A DNA stretch of 15,913 bases from Ectocarpus siliculosus (lineage: Eukaryota; Sar; Phaeophyceae; Ectocarpales; Ectocarpaceae): the NCBI GenBank assembly GCA_000310025.1, contig FN647863.1, positions 1 through 15,913 of the forward strand. Reading direction: 5' to 3'. This document shows, piece by piece, positions 7,516 to 15,913 of this stretch (its first letter is position 1; each line of letters begins with the position of its first letter). The notes under the pieces are model-generated. The model made no database searches and had not been told where the DNA came from. It saw only the letters and a list, made by a program, of their open reading frames with translations. A program made the translations under genes and the position numbers.

Positions 7516-9517
7516 TTATTTTTCGCGGCGAGCACACGCAGAGAAATCGCATGTGAAGTCAGCCGACAACGGCAACGCGTTTGAGTCTGCGTACAGCTCG
7601 CTACGGGTCCTCTTGGAACCCGGTTCCCCCAGACTAGTAGTGGCGCCAACATATCGCTTCGCTACACTCTCCGTGCGCCACCCGGCAATTTTCATGATAG
7701 CGTCCATCGCCGTTCCGTCTAGCGACTGCGCTACAGAACCTCCGACGCGGAACGAATGCATAGTGTAGCGGTGCGGCAGTCCCGCCGCTCGCAAATGCCC
7801 TTGTAGGGCAGCCGTCATCTGAACCGCCGTAAGCGGAGCGCAGCCCCGAGTTCCATCCAGCAGAACGATAGGAAACAGATGCCCTTGGGACAAATCCCAA
7901 CCAATACGCTCCGCCGCACTGATGTAGGCCGTAACATTGCTCACCGCACAAATAGACGGGCAAGCGACGTCCGGATGCACGACCACGGCATCAACAGAGT
8001 CCCGGAGGGTCTTGCCAAACTGGAAGTTGAATCAGAAGACCCTGCCCCGCGGGCAACCGCAGAACTTGCGATCCCATAGTGAAGGAGAGATCATGGCCTC
8101 GCCGCATGGAGGCGAACGCCAGCGAAAACAAAGCGACGTCCCTGGTGAGCTCAATACGTTCCGCCAGAGCGGACGCAGTCTGCGCGCGAGAGCGCATGTC
8201 CCTCAACAGGTCGATGAGGACGTGCGGTAACATAGCCTCTGCCTGGTTGACAGCGACACCCACACGTTTTTGTTCCTCCCCCGTGAAGACGAGGTAGGAG
8301 TCGACGAGAGGACTACAACAGGGGTTGCCCGAGCGCGTGGCAGGGTCCCAGCTGCTGTCTTTTCCCAACCATTCTTGCATCGCCATCTTCAGCTTGGACA
8401 CGATCCCTTTCTGCATGGACGCGGCGGCATACCGCTTAGCACATGGCGTGTTTGGAAGACAATCGCGGCCGTGAGTCGTGCCGACACCAGGGCATGCCCT
8501 GTCGTGCACCCGCTTGGTACCACTACCTTGTGTTTCCAAGAAGCAGAGATAGTCAAACACGTCTCGGTCCGACGCCTGCTTCCAACCCCGACGTTGTTCA
8601 GTCGCCGAAAGTATGAAAGCGTCGAACCCACCCACTTGGTACCACTACCTTGTGTGTCCAAGAAGCAGAGATAGTCAAACACGTCTCGGTCCGACGCCTG
8701 CTTCCAACCCCGACGTTGGTCAGTCGCCGAAAGTATGAAAGCGTCGAACCCGTCCGCTACGGCGCACTTGCACTGTTGAGGACGACGGTTAGACGCGGCC
8801 GAGAGGACCTGATCACCACGAGCGCGCAGCGCGTCGAAATCGATCGACACCCGAGCCGCTTGAGGGTCACGCGGTACCGGACGCCCGCGGGCAGGCTGAA
8901 CACCGCAGGATCAACAATAGTTGTAATGTCCCACGTTTTCCGTCTGGCACGACGAACACAGCCTTCTGACTGCAGGAGGCGGCCATGGCGGAGCGCGAGT
9001 TCCACAGTGTACTCGGCCAGGAGCTTCTTCGCCTCGGCCTGGCGATAGGCAACTGACTTGTCGCCCGCCCGCGAAGTGGCCACCTTCCTGGCGCGCGCCA
9101 AAACTGCCGTGTAGGTCTCCACCCCGGGAAGGGGCGGCAGCCGAGTGGCCACCTCACCCAAACGGAGGACCAGCTCCTCCACAGTGCCCTGATCGCAACC
9201 GAGCCGGTTGCGGTCGAACACCCGCCCAAGGTCTAGCGTTGCCCCTGCTCCCGGCACAGCGCCGTGTAGCACGGCAGAGCGTAGGCTGCCGTGGTCGCGT
9301 CCACAAACGCGGCCGTCTGGCGGTCGGGCCGGGGAGGCAGCCCAGGTGGAGGCAGGGAAAGCGGTCCCATCGGCGCGCTGGCAGCCGCTGGGGCCGCGGC
9401 AGCCGCCGCCGGGGCAGAAGCCTCTGAGGAAGCAGGCGCAGCCGCTGAGGAAGCCGTTGTAGAAGAAGCAGCCGCCGAAGTCGCCGCCGTGGAGCGCCGC
9501 GTGTTGCGAGGCGGCAT
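7516..9517 (-). pseudogene. Crypton-like tyrosine recombinase, frameshifted
   Basis: The gene runs from ATG 9517 to TAA 7516-7518, equivalent to about 630 codons once the duplication is discounted. The N-terminus (MPPRNTRRS) leads into a low-complexity Ala/Ser/Pro stretch, then a helical region (TVEELVLRLGEVATRLPPLP). A SAM-like core-binding region follows (GFDAFILSAT, RGWKQASDRDVFDYLCFL), then the catalytic domain. The first catalytic Arg is in FASMRRGHDLS (about 8099-8104), the HxxR is in YTMHSFRVGG (His 7756-7758, Arg 7747-7749), the Trp is in AGWRTES (7678-7680) and the nucleophile Tyr is in AKRYVG (7651-7653). The reading frame changes near 9250, near 8850-8880, within the 122-bp duplication (8508-8751), and near 8025, where LLIQLP passes into FGKTLRDS. 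Cryptons cut and paste DNA with this enzyme alone; DIRS/Ngaro retroelements encode a similar enzyme next to a reverse transcriptase, which I do not see here. It is a dead or dying copy whose active-site residues remain. Confidence 0.85.
8508..8751. repeat. 122-bp tandem duplication inside the recombinase gene
   Basis: Bases 8508-8629 recur at 8630-8751 with only three differences (G8512/A8634, plus two T/G differences). On the - strand both copies encode the same segment of the core-binding domain (GFDAFILSAT(D/E)QRRGWKQ to TQGSGTK), but in different frames, because 122 is not divisible by three. The upstream gene part is in phase with the first copy met on the - strand, and the downstream part is in phase with the second. 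The high identity points to a recent event. Confidence 0.95.
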
Positions 9518-9660
9518 GTTACGACTCTCAAATATATCCCTTCTCCTCGATAGCTCCGGCGTATTTCGGGAGAGAAAAGGGGGACTAAACTAGGTGGGGT
9601 CATTTTCCAACATCCTTTCTGGAATATCTGACTCTTCCCGATTTCGTTCCGAAATCTAGA
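9518..9660. promoter_or_regulatory. Short divergent intergenic region between recombinase and transposase
   Basis: This AT-richer stretch lies between the - strand recombinase start codon and the + strand open region that may hold the first transposase exon. It contains a palindrome, GATTTCGTTCCGAAATC (7-bp arms, 9640-9656). A shared or back-to-back promoter is likely from the layout alone. No TATA-like element is convincing. Confidence 0.3.
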
Positions 9661-9987
9661 TGCGTCTCAAATCCGAGATTACGAACGACATCACCTCAAC
9701 GGTGGCCGGCCACACCACTCCGTCCATGGGCGAGTCGAATCAATCCTTGGCCCGAAATACACGCCCGAAATACACGCAAGTGACTCGGCGGCAACATGCG
9801 AACATGTGATTTGCCCGCTAGCGGACCAGTCCGCGGAAATCGACATCATCCTGACGCCGTGCATGTTGTCGTGGAACTTGTTAAAAGAAGGGGCGGACGT
9901 ACATGCCGACCAAGTACTCGCAACCGCAGTCGATGGCTTCAGCTTGGTTAGCCACTCTACCGATTCTCTGTCGTATGTCGGCCCCTG
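9632..9987 (+). CDS. Tentative upstream exon of the KDZ transposase gene
   Basis: The frame is open from after a TGA at 9629-9631 to a GTAAAT donor at 9988. It would splice in phase 2 across a 97-bp intron to the acceptor ACAG|G at 10084. The last residues (ADVHADQVLATAVDGFSLVS, then LSYVGPW) would precede GFNSYAELHSN of the next exon. Support is the phase match and the donor only; I do not recognise family motifs here. A 13-bp tandem duplication (9751-9776) inside it shifts the frame for half of the exon. The opposite strand is also open, so it may be false. Confidence 0.3.
9751..9776. repeat. 13-bp perfect tandem duplication
   Basis: CCCGAAATACACG occurs twice in immediate succession. Thirteen is not a multiple of three, so if this region was coding before the duplication, the frame changed here. 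Confidence 0.9.
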
Positions 9988-10084
9988 GTAAATTTCGTCG
10001 CCTAGGGTACTCCTGAGGAGAGGATCCAGCATCCCTCTGTGGGTTACTGTGGCACACATCGCTGCTACGTTGCATATCTGACAG

Positions 10085-13000
10085 GGGGGGCTTCAACTCC
10101 TACGCTGAACTGCACTCCAACACAGCCGCCGCGGACGTCGGCGGCGGCCGGGAGTTGCGCCTCCTGGGTTCAGAGCTCCTGCAGTGCTGGGAGATATACG
10201 CCGTGCTTAAGGCCGCAAATGATGTCGGTAAGAAAGTTGCGTTGTCCCCTTACTGCAACATGTTGTATTCTGTTGTGACAACACAGCAGACCTCTCCCCG
10301 CATTGGAATACATTTTCCATCGAAGGCGAACAAAATTTAGCACCCAATCCCCATTCCGACCGCGTACAGGTTAACAGTAACTTCTCGTAGGAAGGATAAG
10401 GGAGCGCCGAGCAGGGGACATGCGTGCGAGCCTTTTATTTGGCAGTAGTCAATCGTTTGTTTCTTCTTGTCTTTCCTCTGTCATTACGCAAGGGGTGGGA
10501 CACCTACCGGGGGTGGGACATGTTTGACAAGCCTTAGCGGTTACACGAACGACCGCGCCTCCTCTACAGCACGGAGGGTTATTCACACAGAACCGACAAC
10601 CGATGGCGAGTCGCCTTCAGCTATCGTTCTGGCAGCTGACTCAAGTTCTTCGTCTTGCTTGCCGTTACTCAAACTTTCTCCGTTATGATTGCGTGCAAGG
10701 TCCACACAAGTGGTACGCATTGCCGGCCCAGGCACTCAAGCCAAGGGATCCCAAGGCTGTCGATGTGTTTGATGAGAGAGGTGAGCAGTCAAGATGCAAT
10801 AGTTGGGCGGAGCTACGTCGTGTCGAGGAGGAGCTCAACGACAGGTACTGGAGGGACTCCCCGTGGGTAGATCACGCTTGTGATCAGTGCCGGAAATACA
10901 CTCCCATAGAGGGACAGGACTTCTGGACGCAGGCGGCCGCGATAGACGGCATACGCCCACGCGATACTTCAAGGTCTGCAATTGTTTTTTTTCGGCGGAG
11001 AATGCCTTACTCTTGGCTCGTTTTATTCTGGTGTCGCAAAACAGTCTCATACTTCGTCGCCGCTATCCATACCTTCCGCTCGTCGGTTTGGGTTCGTCCG
11101 CTCCAAACACTGCCAAGGACGTTGCACAACAGCGGCGGGTAGATGGTATTATTCTTAAATGATGCGTATTGCCGGGACTTTGTTAGGCGCATGTCGATGT
11201 CATCGCCGTTAGTTGGCGCTGCCGTGTGTTTCACATGGACCTGCCTTTCGAGGCGCCGTGGGTGGGGGCGCTAAGTGTTACTTGAAGGTCCCCGTACACA
11301 CACTCCTTTGTTGTCGCATGGTTCCCGGAATTTTTTTGTTTGCCCAGTTCACGCACAGACCAACCATCAACGTCGTTTGTAACGCCTGTTGATCCCACAA
11401 AATATAACTCGACACCACCCTCTCCTTCAAACGTCCCGCGCCTTCACAAGCCCGTGCTCTTTCAAGTGTGACCGTGACATTGAAGGGCTTCACTCCACGC
11501 AGACGTACGTTGCAACTTAGTGTCGAGCGAAGACACGGTTGAACACGATTCCCTAGCAGCTAACCCTCGTCCGAAGCCCTGTCCCAAGCCCTTGCCGCTA
11601 GGCTGCACGTATTCGTGCATCATCACCACAACCAACGTTCAATGCGTGTCGCTAAAGCTACCTGAATGGTAGCGTCATGCCCAAGTTCATGACGCTTGCT
11701 GAGAGACGCGTTAATCGACGTATCGGTATGAGGAAAAACGATGGCAGCTGCGCCGTCGATTAGCTTTCTGGGATAGTAAGGCGTGCCGCTTGTACAACGC
11801 TAGATCGATGGCTGAGGTTTTCGTGACACAGAGGCTCACCAACAGCATGCATAACGTAACCAGCTACGTCTTCCATACACTGCGAGACCAGTCAACGACA
11901 ACCAACACAAACTGCGTATCGTAGGAAGGCAACAAAAATCAAGATACGCCGAGGTCTTTTCGTGATCTTTTGTGATCTTTGAATGGCAGATACTGCGAGG
12001 ACCACGCTGCTGTACACGGGCACAAATGCGTGTTCTGGGTCGCACAACCGCCCTGCGGAAACAATCGGGAGGACAGCAGGCTAACGTGCACAGCACACAA
12101 GGCACAGGAGGACGAGTTCAACAGAAGGAACCGGGAGGCTACGTGGACTGCTGCACAGCGAGCGCGCTTCTTGGACCAGGAGGTGTCGTAGAATCAACGC
12201 ATGCTACGCCCACCCCCCTTTAGGACGAAACAGCAACCTACGACGAAGGGTTTTTGATGTGGGGTTTCTGCATAAACAACAATTGCGGCGGTGGCATACT
12301 CTGTGATTGGTTACCGACATGATATCGTCTTTACATCACCAGAGGGTTCGGGAGGGCTTATCAACTACCTATCAAGTACGTGTTTCGTCGTGAGTCTGAA
12401 TAACAGTCTTTGGACTTCTTCGAAGGTACAGAGCTGCTTGGCTCCTCCTCCTTCATCTGGCCCGTTTTACAGAACCCCAACAACTGTTACTCCTTTCCCC
12501 TTGCGTTCTTTATTTTTGGCAGTTGTTTTTTGGAAAACCGCTCCGATAGGGGTGCCGGTTTTTCTTCAGCAACGTGATGTGCGCACGTTCCAATCTAAAA
12601 AGTCTCGCACAAGCGCCGTGGTTTTTGCATCGACTGCCCCTCTGCTTCACGGGTGAAAAATACCCACCTCAACGTTTTTCCTTGAACAGCGCAAGCTATT
12701 TTACCCCTAACTCTACTCCTAACCCCACCACAGCTACAGGACAATAGGCGCGTTCCGGCCGGGATTAACCCTCCGACATGGGTTCTCAGCCGAGGACGGA
12801 ACGCGCCCGGCAGACGACGCGAACGATTTTTCTCACACCGCATGGACTTGAGACAGAAGCTCCACACACCAACATCAGTTGAGGGTGTACATTACCATGT
12901 ACTCCAAGAATACACTGTAGGAGGGCCTGCGATTGAAGCCCACTGACACCGCAGGCTTCGGGTTTAACCTATTTTGAACGTGGCGGTATCGAGTGTATCA

Positions 13001-14118
13001 TAACGAATCTGGCGCGCATGGGAGCAGCCGGGCTTCAGCCACATTGATCGGCACCATCACAAACCCCTCGCTCCCTTGTCACTGCGTGCGTGTGTGTGCC
13101 GACAACATAGCCTGAGGACATGAGGATGCTCCGTGCAGTTCTAGGAAGGAAGAGCAGCTGGGGGAGTCTTTCCGCGAGCTGGTCTTGCGGGATCATCTGC
13201 GGGATAGTGCCCCTCTTGGAGGCGGAAGGATGTGCCGATGTGGACGCGGCCCTGAAACATATTTTTCCCGATGAGGATCGACGCCCGACCATCCTCTTTT
13301 ACGATAAGGCCTGCGTTTTGGACCGCTACCTGAGCGGCCGAGGGGATCTGTCCTGGGTTGGAACGATGCTGATCGTCGACCGGTACGTGACACGTGGGCC
13401 GGTGTTTCCAAAGCACCCGGGGCAATTCAACGAGGGACTACGTACACCTCGGCCTAAAGTAGGGCGTGCTCCCTGTAAGTAAGTTGCTCACAGCAGCAGG
13501 TTGGGCGTTCTAAGTTGTAGTTGGCGTGGCGTTGGGGGTGACGTGTACAGTGTGTCCGAACTCCAACTTGGAATGAAGTACCACATACCCCGGCCGTACC
13601 CAATACACGCGTTGTGCGCATATCGTTACTGTGGACGCCGGCAGGTTCCATTATCGGGGCCATACGGAGCTTGCGTGCTCTTTCCTCAACAACCCAAACG
13701 ACTACAACAACCCTCTTCTGTGAAACTTGCAGCAAGACCCACCCGAGTTCTACTGGAACTCCTCCATCGCCGAGTCCAACAACGGGTTGCTAAGCGGTGC
13801 GTCAGATACACCCTGCGTCGAACCAATAGCAGTTTCTGGTTAACACCGTCATTACAGACCCCCGTTGATGTCTTCTCCTCGCTGTCTCACTCGTAGTTCG
13901 TGTTGTTTCATCCATTAAGGCTAAGTACCTCCAACTACGTTAACTACCCACACTTGTTCTGAAACGCATGCCTCTCTTGCTGACCAGGGTTTCGACATGT
14001 CCTCATGCGCATGCCAAAGGTCCCGAACCGTTTCGTCTTGGACAACAACATCTGCTTCAAGAACGAGCTCCTGCTCACCAAAAAGCTGTTGTCCCAGCAC
14101 CCGACCTTTGACCGTTAG
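10085..14118 (+). CDS. KDZ (Kyakuja-Dileera-Zisupton) transposase with N-terminal Cys-rich domain
   Basis: Six exons fit together in phase at GT-AG sites: 10085-10227, 10700-10973, 11990-12182, 13111-13382, 13645-13796 and 13988-14118 (TAG at 14116-14118), about 388 codons. Donors include GTAAGA, GTACGT and GTGCGT; those at 10974 (GTCTGC) and 12183 (GTGTCG) are weaker. In order, the protein shows an N-terminal helical part (GFNSYAELHSN), a Zn-binding HACDQC (CxxC at 10879-10890), AAAIDGI (first acidic residue, Asp 10945-10947), and a second Cys cluster (RYCEDH, HGHKC, LTCTAH). It then has SCGII, FYDKAC (Asp 13303-13305), IVDRFHYRGHTE and WNSSIAESNN (Glu 13772-13774), ending GFRHVLMRMPKVPNRFVLDN. 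This order matches the CxC5-CxC6-KDZ proteins known from mushrooms, with an RNase H-like fold that mobilises DNA. The Arg of VDR and of RYC are each completed exactly across an intron, which is strong support. An in-frame TGA lies at 13721-13723 and the GHPCC segment usual after DG is missing, so this copy is probably inactive. The N-terminus is incomplete. Confidence 0.75.
11657..11696. repeat. Two overlapping hairpins inside a transposase intron
   Basis: GCTACC-TGAAT-GGTAGC (11657-11673) overlaps by three bases with AGCGTCATG-CCCAAGTT-CATGACGCT (11671-11696, 9-bp perfect arms). The two stems share AGC, so only one can form fully at a time. They lie in the 1016-bp intron between the two Cys-rich exons. 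No coding function. Confidence 0.6.
12747..12807. repeat. 11-bp GC-rich inverted repeat with nested inner stem
   Basis: GGCGCGTTCCG (12747-12757) is the exact reverse complement of CGGAACGCGCC (12797-12807). Inside the loop, AACCC and GGGTT can pair as well, giving a nested hairpin. It lies in the intron before the transposase core exon. Next to it (12925-12956), GCCTGCG and CGCAGGC form a smaller stem. Confidence 0.65.
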
Positions 14119-15194
14119 TGAAGCACGTACAACACATACATCCGGAACGGCAGGTTGTAGACGTCAGGAACCGTACAGCTCCCGCTGCCATCTTTCTCGT
14201 CCTCCTACGGTGTGTCGAGAGCGGGCCAACATTCCTACCGATCCGAGTTCCCTGGTGCTCTCTACCTAGCAGAGAGGAATCCCACCCGCACAGACGTCCT
14301 GGGGTGATGGGCTGAAGGATGCACTTGGTTATGGTTACACCATTCGCGCTACCTAATGGGGCTGCTTTACGTACATTCGAGCCGTTTAGGTTGCTTCCTC
14401 TTATCTAGCTGCGTCATGTCACTTTGATCGGCGACGTTTCTTACTACAGTGGGTTTACTAGAATGGGTTGACGTTGTTGTCGTTTAATTTTTGGTCCCAT
14501 TGCACGGTTGACATTGAAAATTGCCAACATTTCCCGGTATGGGTTTCCTTCCTGGCGGGAGTGTTGTCTGTTCTCGGGACGATATGTGCCGTGTGTATGT
14601 CAACATCGTGGTTCCGACTTCTTGTCAATATCTTGGTTCCGACGACATATTTTTTCCTTGTTGCGTCGTACACAGCGTAACGACGATATTTTACAATGTC
14701 CCACGCGGAGTTCGTCGTGAAGGTGTCGAGCGTGGATTTTCTATGGTGCTGTGTTTGGCTTCATATATTTTTCACAACATCGTCTTTTTGTGGCGTCATT
14801 ACGTATGTTAGTATTTCCTTCGTGGTTCTTCAGGACCGAGCCAAATAGTGCCGAATATGGGGCATATACAGCAAGGGGTAAGGGATTCAGGTCGTGGCAG
14901 AAGCGACCCCGCCCCAAGAAGCGTAAGGGGGTTTCAACCACGTGGACACGAGATGGTCACGACATACATACCGGGTTTCATATCGTCGCCGAAGCGAACC
15001 CGCATTGCCAATTGACGTTCTGTTCCTTACTTTATCTCTCCCCGAGGTAGTATACACGCATTCGTGCGTGCCCGTTCAGGTGACAAAAGGGTTTCAAACC
15101 ATACCCGAAGCTTTCCCGCCCCGCGGCCCTCTTCATTGCGTCGGGGTTCTCCGTTAATTTCTGTGTCTCGGTGCAGATGTTTGATACATTGGCC
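14119..15194. other. No recognisable gene
   Basis: Downstream of the transposase stop there are several overlapping frames of 60-100 codons. One includes a very basic stretch (KRPRPKKRKG, + strand, near 14910-14930) that looks like a nuclear localisation signal, but the surrounding frame has no other sign of being real. I searched by eye for terminal inverted repeats of the transposon here against the region around 9600 and found none. Confidence 0.4.
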
Positions 15195-15358
15195 CATAAC
15201 CAAGTGAAATTACACGGTGGGTACCCACGTGCACCATAGGCAATGCCCATGGGTACTCATGGGTACCCAATCCATACATAACCAAGTGATATTACCCCGT
15301 GGGTACCCACGTTCACCATGGGCAATGCCCATGGGTTCCCACAGACAATGCCCATAGG
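15195..15358. repeat. 82-bp higher-order tandem repeat
   Basis: CATAACCAAGTGAAATTAC at 15195 recurs as CATAACCAAGTGATATTAC at 15277. It is followed in both copies by GTGGGTACCCACGT, a CACCAT segment, GCAATGCCCATGGGT and more. The second copy loses similarity at its right end, where the simple palindromic array takes over. This unit includes non-palindromic sequence, so it shows how the array was extended at its left border. Confidence 0.85.
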
Positions 15359-15560
15359 TACCCATGGGTTCCAACAGACAATGCCCATGGGTACCCATGG
15401 GAACCTATGGGTATTCCCATGGGCACCCATGGGCATGCCCATGGGTACCCATGTGTACCCATGGGTACCCATGGGTTCCCACAGGCAATGCCCATGGGTA
15501 CCCATGGGTTACCACGGGCAATGCCTATGGGTGCCCATGGTGACTCATGGCCACACACAT
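15218..15560. repeat. Main palindromic minisatellite (GGTACCCATG units)
   Basis: About 340 bp are made of alternating GGTACC and CCATGG palindromes, giving a 10-bp unit GGTACCCATG. The inner part also shows a roughly 33-bp unit of the form GGTTCC(A/C)ACAG(A/G)CAATG followed by CCCATGGGTACCCATG. Because every core is self-complementary, both strands stay open in several frames and translate to Trp/Pro/Met/Gly/His-rich repeats. These are not treated as proteins. The DNA could extrude cruciforms. Confidence 0.92.
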
Positions 15561-15610
15561 GGTGACCCATGGGCACCCAAACTGATGCCTAACGCTAGCC
15601 CATGGTCGTC

Positions 15611-15666
15611 ACCGTGGGTAGCCACAGGCACCCGTTGGTGATAACCGTGGGTAGCGATCCGTTGGT
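15611..15666. repeat. Degenerate right edge of the array, 33-bp period
   Basis: ACCGTGGGTAGC at 15611 recurs at 15644, and each copy is followed by a CCGTTGGT element. The unit is clearly related to the array but has lost the perfect palindromes. Confidence 0.65.
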
Positions 15667-15913
15667 ATCGGTGGTGTAGCACCCTACGGGTGCCGACGGG
15701 AATTCGGGATGATCACCAAGGGACCTATTCGTCCTGACGAAGGAAAGACGACATGTCTTAGAGCTTTGAAAACAACTAAACCCACCGTACCGTTTAAATC
15801 TGAAACAAGTCAGTATGATGAAGAGACGTGCCCAAGGCCTCGGCGTGCGCGTGCACTGTACGAAACACGGGAGATGCGACTACGCCCTCAACATCTCGCC
15901 GTGGACCTGGGTG
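15667..15913. other. Unassigned right end
   Basis: No gene, repeat or hairpin of note can be seen in the last 250 bases. A gene could begin or end outside the window. Confidence 0.4.

Noticed and set aside
7516-9517. Phaeovirus-type integrase
   Set aside because: The tyrosine recombinase motifs alone cannot tell it from viral integrases, but no other viral gene is nearby and the Ala-rich N-terminus plus a repetitive genomic setting favour a transposon.
9154-9603. Arg/Pro/Leu-rich minus-strand frame, and Gly/Ala-rich plus-strand frames, over the same region
   Set aside because: These are shadows of the Ala-rich low-complexity N-terminus of the recombinase; GC-rich repeats keep all frames open.
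9691-10059. Minus-strand open frame opposite the candidate first transposase exon
   Set aside because: It has no recognisable motif, and the + strand has a phase-matched donor. Neither is certain, but the minus frame has nothing in its favour beyond length.
12291-12656. 121-codon + strand frame inside the transposase intron
   Set aside because: No motif, not needed to bridge the Cys-rich and catalytic exons, and it starts and ends without usable splice phases.
13111-13482. Single-exon reading of the catalytic segment to the stop at 13480-13482
   Set aside because: It would lose FHYRGH and everything after it. Splicing at 13383 restores the expected motif in phase, so the tail after 13382 in that frame is probably intron.
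15257-15641. Long open frames on both strands translating to Trp-Pro-Met-Gly-Thr-His repeats
   Set aside because: The frames exist only because the DNA is made of self-complementary palindromes without stop codons. Both strands and several frames are open at once with no start context or conserved domain.

Overview
The window looks like accessory DNA from a nuclear genome of a multicellular or unicellular stramenopile, most likely a brown alga of the Ectocarpus type. This is an inference from four things: spliceosomal GT-AG introns of about 100-1000 bp, a 22-residue FNIP/'WP-SL' repeat protein of the style abundant in brown algae, two unrelated eukaryotic DNA transposon enzymes, and low coding density with many simple palindromic repeats. 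No tRNA, rRNA, CRISPR array or bacterial-style operon is visible.

Left part (1-6,300): mostly non-coding. It holds two short palindromic arrays built on CCCATGGGT (about 430-517 and 713-806), a strong inverted repeat (955-1014) and a germin-like cupin gene on the + strand (exons 1762-2004 and 2201-2386). The cupin exon that should carry the metal-binding HxH motif is not visible. A long stretch with almost nothing recognisable follows. It contains a 52-bp tandem duplication (4087-4188), another short palindromic patch (4410-4448), one weak candidate small secreted protein (5326-5571) and a diverged 78-bp tandem repeat (5996-6140).

Middle (6,368-9,517, - strand): a broken FNIP-repeat gene, with one stop and two frameshifts but an intact 22-residue rhythm, is followed by a broken Crypton-like tyrosine recombinase gene (start ATG 9517, stop 7516). 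The recombinase has kept its catalytic Arg...His-x-x-Arg...Trp...Tyr residues, but it has three small frameshifts and a frame-breaking 122-bp tandem duplication (8508-8751).

Right (about 9,630-14,118, + strand): this is the most interesting item. A multi-exon KDZ (Kyakuja-Dileera-Zisupton) transposase can be assembled from six exons that all join in phase at GT-AG boundaries. It has a cysteine-rich N-terminal part (HxCxxC, then YC..H...C), the AIDGI, CGII, YDKAC and VDRFHYRGH motifs, and the terminal WNSSIAESNN motif. It carries one in-frame TGA (13721-13723). It is transcribed divergently from the recombinase, about 0.1-0.6 kb away.

Far right (14,119-15,913): no recognisable gene. The large palindromic minisatellite (15,195-15,660) is built on GGTACCCATG and organised in an 82-bp higher-order unit at its left edge and a roughly 33-bp unit inside. 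Overall, the window is a graveyard of mobile elements and repeat genes around one ordinary, possibly partial, cupin gene.
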